Shown piece after piece: positions 54,292 through 64,000 of a stretch of 64,000 nucleotides of DNA. A program made the translations under genes and the position numbers. Each line of letters starts with the position of its first letter. Within the stretch, counting starts at the first letter, position 1. Source of the DNA: Tubiluchus corallicola (lineage: Eukaryota > Priapulida > Priapulimorpha > Priapulimorphida > Tubiluchidae); the NCBI GenBank assembly GCA_030141605.1, contig JAQGDQ010002372.1:761694-825693 (forward strand), written 5' to 3'. Under the pieces are notes generated by a model that was given only the letters and a program-made list of their open reading frames with translations, ran no database searches and was not told where the DNA came from.

Positions 54292-57200
54292 GTGCTCACA
54301 GTCATCAAGGAAAACCCAAATATTTGCAAGCAAATTCACCTGCCAGCACAGAGTGGAAACTCAACAGTATTGACTGCAATGCGCAGAGGATACACTAGAG
54401 ACACCTATATAGACTTAGTCCATCATATTCGAAGTATTCTGCCAGGTAACTGTTATTGTCTGTTCATAGGTTATTGTGTTATGTTACAGTGTCTTAATGG
54501 CAGTGTGGTTTATCATATCACATTCACAGTATGCTGGCCTAAAATCTGGACTATTGTGTTTCTTTCACAAATTTGTTAAGTAATATTAATTTGCTGTTAT
54601 ATATGTTCTTATATTCATTTTTAATCATAATTAAAACATATTTTGTTGTGAAATAAATGAGTTACTAATAATAACTAATAATAATAAATAATAATTATTT
54701 AAATTCACCAGCCTAGAACAATAATGATAGTAAAGTGGTTAGTCATTTCTAAAACAACTTTTGATAATTTTTTCCACAAATTCTTTTCGTTTTTGCAGAA
54801 CAAAATGACTTTATAGGAAAAAAACATTTATTAAGTTTTAAACGAACCGTTAAAGAACTCGTATGTGTGTGTGTTACTTCTTAACATGGCTTCAAATTTT
54901 GTAATCGTATGTGTGTGTTACTTCTTAACATGGCTTCAAATTTTGTAATCGTATGTGTGTGTGTTACTTCTTAACATGGCTTCAAATTTTGTAATCGTAT
55001 GTGTGTGTTACTTCTTAACATGGCTTCAAATTTTGTAATCGTATGTGTGAGTTACTTCTTAACATGGCTTCAAATTTTGTAATCGTATGTGTGTGTTACT
55101 TCTTAACATGGCTTCAAATTTTGTAATCGTATGTGAGTGTTACTTCTTAACATGGCTTCAAATTTTCTAATGTCTTTTTCAGGTGTTTTTTTATCAAGTG
55201 ACTTCATCTGTGGTTTTTGTAACGAGACTGAAGAGGCTCACGAAGACACGCTGTCGCTTATTCGGCTAGTCAAATACAATTTTTGCTACATGTTTCCATT
55301 TAGTTTGAGAAAGGTGGGTGAAAAAATGAAGAAAAACAGAGAAATGTAGAGATTGGCTAGAAGTATGAAGTGTTTTACGGTTGCCAACACCCGACCACTT
55401 AAGTATGACTGACTCGTAGTGTCACTTGTTTGGCAACTCGTTATCTTAATTTAGTGTTTATGAATTTATTTAAAAGCACTGATTAGCAGGGCCTATTTCA
55501 TGGGGCGGGGGAGTGGGGATACTTCCCTGGGCCCTCACCCTCCAGGGGGGCCTCACACCAAGGTAACATTTTTTTCTTTATGCGAACATACTGCCTCTTC
55601 TCTCTCTCTTGCCGCACGCGCGCCGTTTGCCAGTATTGACAAGTATTAAGGACTGGTCTTGAGAATAAAGCAGTTTTTCTTTCAACTGTTCTTTCCTTTA
55701 ACAACTGTATAACTCCATATTTTCTCTTCGAAAAAAATGCTTCTCCGGCGTTCTAGCAGTTCAAAAATTTTCTGCACGCCAACCATGATGGCACCCATGC
55801 CCCGGCGCTTCATGCCACCCCCCCCCCCCCAAGGGGGCCTCACATGCCCCACTTCCCCGGGCCTAGCTTAGGCTGAAATAGGCCCTGCTGATTGGCACCG
55901 ATTTGTGATGAAGATCGGGTGAGAAAAATGTGAGCAGAATTTCAAAGATTATTGTACAGGCATTACAGACATTTTCAGTTTTAATATTTTCTTGTAGAAG
56001 ACTCATGCATATCACAAGCTAGAAGACAACGTGCCGCAACACGTCAAGGTTCGTCGGATGCAGGAAATTCTTGATTGTTTTCGACAAGAAGCAGAGAAGT
56101 TGAATGCGCAGCTTGTTGGCTCTGAACAGCTGGTGTTAATTGAAGGAGTAAGTTGATTTTAGTAGGTGATTCAAAAAAAAATAAGAAAAACAAACCGTGG
56201 CTGCCTTAACCTAGAATGACCCAGAATTCTTTCATACATTAGCTTTATTCATTTTTTATTTTACGTAGTTAGTTAGTTAGCTAGTTATATTAGTTAGTTA
56301 GTCAGTCAGTTAGTCAGTTACTGTATATAGTTATGTACAAGTCGAATTTTTGGGAGGCGATTTTAAGGTGAAATTTTTGGGGTCGACTTATACTTACGAT
56401 ATGTTTTTTGACTTGTACCACCACTTTGCATTAGTTTACCCAGTTGCTGTGGTTGTGACTTGTACCACCACTTTGCATTAGTTTACTGTGATACACGCGT
56501 ATAGTGTGCTATTTTAAAATGTGCTGATGAAGTCTGTTGTTCTTTTACCAGACAAGTAAACGATCACAACAAGATTTATTCGGCAGAAATGACGGCGGTA
56601 CTAAAGTCATTGTACCTGACGTTGAGGTGCCCCTAGGAGTTTCCACTGAAATTCACAAACGACTAAAACCAGGAGATTATGTTGTAGTGCACGTAAGTGT
56701 TTTGTGAAATTTTTGTTGACAGTTAAGTAACATTAAACCTGTTCTGTTCTGAGCTAGAGAAACAGAGTTAATATTCATCTCTTGCTTACTGTTGAAGTTT
56801 GAACTTGTATCAGTAATTTATTGTTAAAAACTTGAACTTAAAAATTATTACTAAGAGTTGAAACTTTTCCCACTTAAACATTATCAGTGTTTTTGATCAA
56901 GCAGAAGACCTTTTATGGCATTTCATTAAAAAAAGAGCTTACATGTACCTCGCATAGGATATGAGAAAGAGCTTACATGTACCTCACATAGGATATGAGA
57001 AAGAGCTTACATGTACCTCGCATAGGATATGAGAAAGAGCTTACATGTACCTCGCATAGGATATGAGAAAGTGCTTACATGTACCTCGCATAGGATATGA
57101 GAAAGAGCTTACATGTACCTCGCATAGGATATGAGAAAGAGCTTACATGTACCTCGCATAGGATATGAGAAAGAGCTTACATGTACCTCACATAGGATAT

Positions 57201-58588
57201 GAGAAAGAGCTTACATGTACCTCGCATAGGATATGAGAAAGAGCTTACATGTACCTCGCATAGGATATGAGAAAGAGCTTACATGTACCTCGCATAGGAT
57301 ATGAGAAAGAGCTTACATGTACCTCACATAGGATATGAGAAAGAGCTTACATGTACCTCACATAGGATATGAGAAAGAGCTTACATGTACCTCACATAGG
57401 ATATGAGAAAGATCTTACATGTACCTCACATAGGATATGAGAAAGAGCTTACATGTACCTCGTGTAGTATATGAGAAAGAGCTTACATGTACCTCGCATA
57501 GGATATGAGAAAGAGCTTACATGTACCTCACATAGGATATGAGAAAGAGCTTACATGTACCTCACATAGGATATGAGAAAGAGCTTACATGTACCTCGTG
57601 TAGGATATGAGAAAGAGCTTACATGTACCTCGTGTAGTATATGAGAAAGAGCTTACATGTACCTCGCATAGGATATGAGAAAGAGCTTACATGTACCTCA
57701 CATAGGATATGAGAAAGAGCTTACATGTACCTCGCATAGGATATGAGAAAGAGCTTACATGTACCTCACATAGGATATGAGAAAGAGCTTACATGTACCT
57801 CGCATAGGATATGAGAAAGAGCTTACATGTACCTCACATAGGATATGAGAAAGAGCTTACATGTACCTCGTGTAGGATATGAGAAAGAGCTTACATGTAC
57901 CTCGCATAGGATATGAGAAAGAGCTTACATGTACCTCGCATAGGATATGAGAAAGAGCTTACATGTACCTCGTGTAGTATATGAGAAAGAGCTTACATGT
58001 ACCTTGTGTAGTATATGAGAAAGAGCTTACATGTACCTCTTGTAGTATATGAGAAAGAGCTTACATGTACCTCACATAGGATATGAGACACTCTAAATAT
58101 CGAGATTACTTTTTCAAAATAACTGGCACTGAAGACCTAAATAAAATCAACATTACAGTATTCATCTGATGGTTTAAGTCTGTGTGCATCTACACTAATA
58201 CTACAATTTTGTTCTGAATTGCATAAAGAAAGAACCAAGATGTTACTTGTATGTATGTACAAATGCTGGTTTATCCATTGAGACCAAGAAATCTCTAAAA
58301 TTGCATTGTGAATTTATAGCCTTGTTTTGAAGCACCTAACTCTGTAATGTGATTCCTTATTTAAAGTGTTTGTAAGGAAAACATGGAAGCTGGAGACATT
58401 TTTTGTCTGGCTACATTTACAACAATTTGTAATGAAAACTGTTACATTTGCAGGTGAATTCGTCTACATCACAGGTACTGAAAGCAACACCTATGTTTCA
58501 CACGACTTTGCAGGATTATTCAAGACAAAGCTATTGCAAGGAGATCTATGCATCCTATCAAACCTACATGAAGAGTAGCATTCGGTGA
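54292..58588 (+). CDS. CDK5RAP1: CDK5RAP1 tRNA methylthiotransferase, C-terminal five exons
   Basis: Exons 54292-54445, 55183-55313, 55998-56147, 56552-56692 and 58454-58588 (stop TGA 58586-58588), all GT-AG with consistent phase, give 236 residues. CDK5RAP1 is a mitochondrial radical-SAM enzyme that adds a methylthio group to i6A37 of mitochondrial tRNAs. Visible here are the late radical-SAM segment ([42 protein letters not shown]), the linker helix ([20 protein letters not shown]) and a TRAM domain ([38 protein letters not shown], closing FHTTLQDY). About 300-330 N-terminal residues are absent, including the UPF0004 domain and the CxxxCxxC iron-sulphur motif. The frame is open upstream of 54292 to an ATG at 54106, but that stretch is hydrophobic and precedes a strong acceptor, so it is intron. 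AATAAA at 58955-58960 may be the polyadenylation signal. Confidence 0.93.
54860..55171. repeat. 44-bp minisatellite, seven copies
   Basis: Unit contains GTATGTGTGTGTTACTTCTT then AACATGGCTTCAAATTTTGT. Length varies by GT-dinucleotide number. The last copy ends about 11 bases before the 3' splice site of CDK5RAP1 visible exon 2, so the final unit overlaps the branch-point and pyrimidine-tract zone. Confidence 0.95.
55487..55887. mobile_element. hAT-like non-autonomous TIR element (401 bp)
   Basis: Ends are CAGGGCCTATTTCA and, in inverted form, TGAAATAGGCCCTG, perfect over 14 bp. Flanks are CTGATTAG (55479-55486) and CTGATTGG (55888-55895), an 8-bp duplication with one mismatch. An 8-bp duplication with CAG...CTG ends is the hAT pattern. 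No transposase. It sits in the intron between CDK5RAP1 visible exons 2 and 3. Confidence 0.85.
56936..58088. repeat. 34-bp minisatellite, about 34 copies
   Basis: Unit starts GAGCTTACATGTACCTCGCA and ends TAGGATATGAGAAA, with almost no length change through 1,153 bp. Copies differ mainly at one six-base site (CGCATA, CACATA, CGTGTA) and at GGATAT/GTATAT. It occupies most of the last CDK5RAP1 intron. It has no unique spacers, so it is not CRISPR-like. Confidence 0.97.
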
Positions 58589-58970
58589 CATTACGTCGGA
58601 CTAGATCTGCAATAGCATAGCTGGTCTAATCTTTAATCTTTCAAGAATCTAGACAAAATTGCTTATGGTCACAATCAAAGGTTGATAAAATAGTTAATAT
58701 AAAATTAGTGTCCATCTTTGTCTCTGAAGGTGCCTAAAGTAGATTCACATTTTTTAGTCATCTTAAATATCGAAATTTCTTAAATTGTATAATTTCCTGA
58801 CAGATCTGCCATTTTTAAATTCGTCTGTATCATTTGAATTGAGCTGTTCGATCATTAAACTGAATTGGTTTTTGGATTTTCAAAATCAATGACAAAAAGT
58901 GACAAAATGTGGCTAATTATTATGATTACATGTACAATATTGATATAATTATTAAATAAAAACTTAATTT

Positions 58971-59013
<43 letters not shown>

Positions 59014-59670
59014 TGATATAATTTTCATGCCTTGCAAAATTTATTGCAGGTATTGGTGCTGTATGAAGTGTCTATTGCATTTTAGAAAATAATCTACAAA
59101 TGTTCAGTAATGCAATTACACATTGAGGTGCAAAATATATTTCTTGTGCGTAACTTATACTTAAAAAAGACATAAAACAGATTACTTCTGTAAGCATTAC
59201 ATTTTAATATGTTATATCACAAGTAAAACAAGTAACATTTAGTTTCCATGTTAATTGTTGTAATTACACACCCCTGTCAGAATTTTTAATAGTAGTGACT
59301 ATAATTTGCATAATATATCATGGTGCTTTTTAATTTTTAAATAACAGTATATAATGACGTAAAAATAGTTTCATTTCAACTGATGTTTTCATCCATTTGT
59401 TAACTGCTATCACCACAGATAATTTACTATAATTATTAATTAACAGATTTACTGAAATCTGAGTCGAGTCACAACTGTTACCACAGACTATGCTTAATAT
59501 CAAACCCGGTTAACGTCTATTTACAAAGACCTTTGAAAGTAATATTTAAAATCATGCAAATTTGAACATCTGCAAATTCACAAGTTAACAAAGTTTCACC
59601 AATGTGTCGTGACATTAGTAGCGAAAGCAACGCAGTAAATTCTACAAAACTAGATTTTGTATAATCATAT
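58589..59670. other. CDK5RAP1 3'UTR and intergenic
   Basis: Holds the likely polyadenylation signal at 58955 and a (TA)n microsatellite at about 58975-59011. No other feature recognised. Confidence 0.5.
58975..59011. repeat. (TA)n microsatellite
   Basis: About 18 TA units just downstream of the CDK5RAP1 AATAAA signal. Confidence 0.9.
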
Positions 59671-60133
59671 CAGTGGAGGCTTGTGTATAGGCACTACGGA
59701 ACTGCAGCAGCCCCTGTTTTCACTCGATATTAGTGATAACATTCAACATAATGTGTCTTTCTTTCTTTATTTCTTTCTTTATATTTGTACATTATATAAT
59801 TCTTAAGTCTAATGTAAGTAGCCATTTCCTAGTCCATGGAAAAATTACAAAATCCTTGTTCGGAACTGTGTGCTTCATAGTTCCAGCGACGTGGTGTTTG
59901 GCCGTTCTGTGCATGCGGGCATGAGAACATGCCTGAGATAAGAAGCCGCACGCTAAGTAGAGAAAGCACTGTCTCTCATGCAGTGCCGACCCTGTTGTGC
60001 AAGTGTAAGGTAGTGTTTCTTTTTGACTAAATTTTGTTTTTATATGTTTGTCTCATTTTACACAGTATTAAAACATTGGTTAAAAATTTTCTGAAGCAGC
60101 GTCCACAACAATTTTAACTACAAGCCTCTACTG
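59671..60133. mobile_element. Short TIR element (463 bp), hAT-like ends
   Basis: Begins CAGTGGAGGCTTGT and ends ACAAGCCTCTACTG, inverted over 14 bp with one mismatch. The 8-bp flanks (AATCATAT and AACAGCAT) match at only four positions, so the target duplication has decayed or the ends are slightly off. No transposase frame. Confidence 0.65.
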
Positions 60134-60328
60134 AACAGCATTGTATTCATTAACAATCAGTAAGCCTAACAATTAACTCAACCAAATATAAAATTCCAGC
60201 AAGAAATTCAGTTACATTCAGTTAAAACGGCACATTTTAAAATTATTTACTGCGAACATTAATTACTACAGTCTCCACTCATATGTTATTGTAGGTGAGA
60301 TTGAAAATTTTTTACATATAATTTACAG

Positions 60329-60696
60329 CAGGAGTGTCCAACATACGGCCCGCGGGCCAGAATCCGGCCCGCCATGCGTTTCTATCCGGCCCGCAAAGTT
60401 TCTCTTATTTGGTCAAAATTTAATAGACAGCTGCACTTGTGACCCAACTATCAGATTTGCCGGTCGTCAACAATCCATGAAGGTCACAGTCATTAACAAA
60501 CAAAAGCAGTGCCAGATTTCACATTAAACTGATCAAAAGCATGAACTTACAAGACTGTCTCTTCTAGCTTAAATGTAACATAAAATGTATTTTGTGCTTC
60601 ATTGTCTTTTTGTGGTTGTGAAATTGCTAATCCGGCCCGCAACTACTTTGAAGGTTGTACACTTGGCCCTCAGTTCAAAAAGGTTGGACACCCCTG
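60329..60696. mobile_element. hAT non-autonomous element (368 bp) with perfect TSD
   Basis: Starts CAGGAGTGTCCAAC and ends GTTGGACACCCCTG, inverted over 14 bp with one mismatch. It is flanked by identical 8-bp ATTTACAG at 60321-60328 and 60697-60704. Just inside the left end it has the CGGCCCGCGGGCC word and repeated CCGGCCCGC, a subterminal pattern seen in many animal hAT/Charlie-type elements. GC-rich ends stand out from the AT-rich surroundings. No transposase. Confidence 0.93.
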
Positions 60697-60704
60697 ATTT
60701 ACAG

Positions 60705-61327
60705 GTATGTGATTTTCAATTCTACTGTTGGCTACAAGTAACTTTGAAAAGCTCAAGTAGACTAAAAAAATGTAAAAATATTTTACATACAGATTTAATG
60801 CCACCCTTGACACTTATGTAAAAAATAGTTTAGTGAAAACAACTTACATATCTATGTTTTTCGTTGCTGTTCCTCATTATTATACAGTTATGCTTAATAT
60901 TGACCATTTACACATTCAAATAACCTGTAAAACTTTACTTAAGGAAGATGTTATCTGCTTCACTCAAATTTGTGCATGAAAAAACCTAAAAAGCTACTGT
61001 AAATAGCTACAATAGCTACTAAAAGTACCACAAATACAGTTACATAAATAATATAGGGAAATAGAAAGAAATTGCAAAAAAACTATAGTAATTAACTTCA
61101 TTAATTTTAGGTGTAAAATAAGATGCAGGCATAATAATAGTACAGATGAAACTTAAAAGCCACTATCATGTCGTCATAGTGACATAGAGAGGAAAAGACA
61201 AGAGTGTAATGCAGGTTAACAGGTCAGTCAATTACTAAAAATTGTAATTTGCATTATTTTTTGCTTAATCTAGCTCAGTTTTTAACTTTTCAAGTAAAAC
61301 ATGATAGCTGACTTAATACTCATGAAT
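60705..61327. other. No gene recognised
   Basis: AT-rich intergenic sequence between the hAT element and the ~102-bp tandem array. Confidence 0.4.
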
Positions 61328-61935
61328 GTGTATATCATTCTAAGCTATTTACTTTATAGATAACATTTTATCTAAAACTATTTGCCAAATAGCTAGCTAC
61401 AATGTATATCTTCACAAACAGTAACTTTGTGTATATCATTCTAAGCGATTTACTTTATAGATAACATTTTAGCTAAAACTATTTGTCAAATAGCTAGCTA
61501 CAATGTATATCTTCACAAACAATAACTTTTGTGTATATCATTCTAAGCTATTTACTTTATAGATAACATTTTAGCTAAAACTATTTGCGAAATAGCTAGC
61601 TATAATGTATATCTTCACAAACAATAACTTTTGTGTATATCATTCTAAGCTATTTACTTTATAGATAACATTTTAGCTAAAACTATTTGCGAAATAGCTA
61701 GCTACAATGTATATCTTCACAAACAATAACTTTTGTGTATATCATTCTAAGCTATTTACTTTATAGATAACATTTTAGCTAAAACTATTTGCGAAATAGC
61801 TAGCTACAATGTTTATCTTCACAAACAATAACTTTGTGTATATCATTCTAAGCTATTTACTTTATAGATAACATTTTAGCTAAAACTATTTGCGAAATAG
61901 CTAGCTACAATGTATATCTTCACAAACAATAACTT
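61328..61935. repeat. Six-copy ~102-bp tandem repeat
   Basis: Units start GTGTATATCATTCTAAGC at 61328, 61429, 61531, 61633, 61735 and 61836 (periods 101-102). Each contains a TAGCTAGCTA palindrome and ATGTATATCTTCACAAACA. Copies differ by only a few bases. Confidence 0.96.
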
Positions 61936-62845
61936 ATACAAAAAAATGTAAAACAAAATTAAAGTAAAATAAATGCAACAAGAGAGGGAGCAAACAAAAA
62001 CTGAAAATAGCTAAATTATAGCTACAGTAAATCTATAACAATAATTAAGTCCCTAAGAACTTTTAAAAATGAGTTTACTGAATAATTTAAATGCAAGATT
62101 TTTTATAAATTATTTACATACCTATAACACGAAATTAAATACTAGAAGTATTTATTTCTGATATGCAACAGTAAACTATCCTATCATTGTAAAGAATTTT
62201 TTGGAATGTTTTTCTATCACAAGTAAGAGATTCTATCACACATTATTATTATTATTATTATGAAAAATTTATAGCAGCTAATAGCTACAATCTATTAATA
62301 TTTCGTTTTGATATATCCTCAGCTCATCCTATTTAAAACAATTTCAGTATTTAAACTCTGTAAAGATAGGAGTAGAGCTGACACACAATACATTGGAGTA
62401 GTTTTGTTGAGACTCAAAAAGCTTGAGATAATGACTGACAAGCACCAGTCTTCTGATAAGAAGCCAGAAACGGGTCAAGAAGCCAGACTAATACTGGTTT
62501 TGCCAACCTAACAAATGAATGCATAGAAATTCGTGTGGGAAATTTGTAGCAGACAACTTAACTGCTTCACAGTCAATTTCCCTAAGAAATGTCTGACAAA
62601 CACATTTTCCAATAGTAAATAATAAACTAGATGCAGTATTCGTGTTGTTTCAAAATTGAGACTGTTTAAATCACTATGTTTATACCACTTAAAAAACGTA
62701 TAAAGAACATTATAAATTACAATATTAAAAAAAGCATTTAAATACCTACTGAAACTCTTCCCAAAAAGTCAAGTTGCAGAAATATGATTAGAAAGTGTGC
62801 CAGCTGTGTTACTGCTCTGCTTAGGCAAGCTTGCTTAAAAAATAT
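61936..62845. other. TDH 3' flank, no gene recognised
   Basis: Likely holds the TDH 3'UTR on the minus strand, though a clear polyadenylation signal was not fixed. A short ATT repeat lies at about 62242-62260. The 67-codon plus-strand frame at 62308-62511 has no supported function. Confidence 0.4.
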
Positions 62846-63982
<1,137 letters not shown>

Positions 63983-64000
63983 CTATATAGTAAGTTCCTT

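Noticed and set aside
56936-58088. CRISPR-like array
   Set aside because: The 34-bp units are contiguous with no unique spacers, in an intron of an animal gene.

Overview
The window reads as AT-rich genomic DNA from an invertebrate animal. Genes are split by GT-AG introns, and there are long non-coding stretches, several transposon families and many mini- and microsatellites. I cannot name the species. The support for an animal is a set of five recognisable protein genes: a SWEET sugar transporter, an RPL4-chaperone-like TPR protein, a long leucine-rich-repeat receptor-like membrane protein, CDK5RAP1 (mitochondrial tRNA methylthiotransferase) and mitochondrial L-threonine 3-dehydrogenase. Exon boundaries below were read by eye from splice consensus, reading phase and similarity to remembered family features; no alignment was run.

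Layout. 0.9-4.5 kb: four minus-strand coding exons of a SWEET gene whose C-terminal end lies off the left edge. 5.0-9.3 kb: transposons. A TIR element is interrupted by a 5'-truncated LINE with a 7-bp target-site duplication, and a second, uninterrupted copy of the TIR element follows. 10.6-17.8 kb: ten plus-strand exons of an Acl4-like TPR protein; its last exon was not found. 19.5-22.1 kb: a single-exon minus-strand LRR transmembrane protein. 22.1-54.3 kb: about 32 kb with no recognisable gene. It holds a decayed minus-strand LINE with a striking concentric pentanucleotide tail, an exact-length 441-bp direct repeat, diverged tandem repeats and microsatellites. 54.3-58.6 kb: the last five exons of CDK5RAP1 on the plus strand; its introns hold a 44-bp tandem repeat, a TIR element with an 8-bp duplication and a 34-copy minisatellite. 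59.7-60.7 kb: two more short TIR elements, one with a perfect 8-bp duplication. 61.3-61.9 kb: a six-copy ~102-bp repeat. 62.8-64.0 kb: intronless TDH on the minus strand.

The genes do not form a functional unit. CDK5RAP1 and TDH are convergent neighbours and both products are expected in mitochondria, but nothing links them further. The main structural oddity is that the Acl4-like gene loses its 3' end and CDK5RAP1 loses its 5' half on either side of the same ~36-kb interval. That points to very long introns, missed small exons, or a rearranged or misjoined segment. I found no convincing new gene system; the best unusual signals are the nested transposon, the concentric satellite tail and this double truncation.
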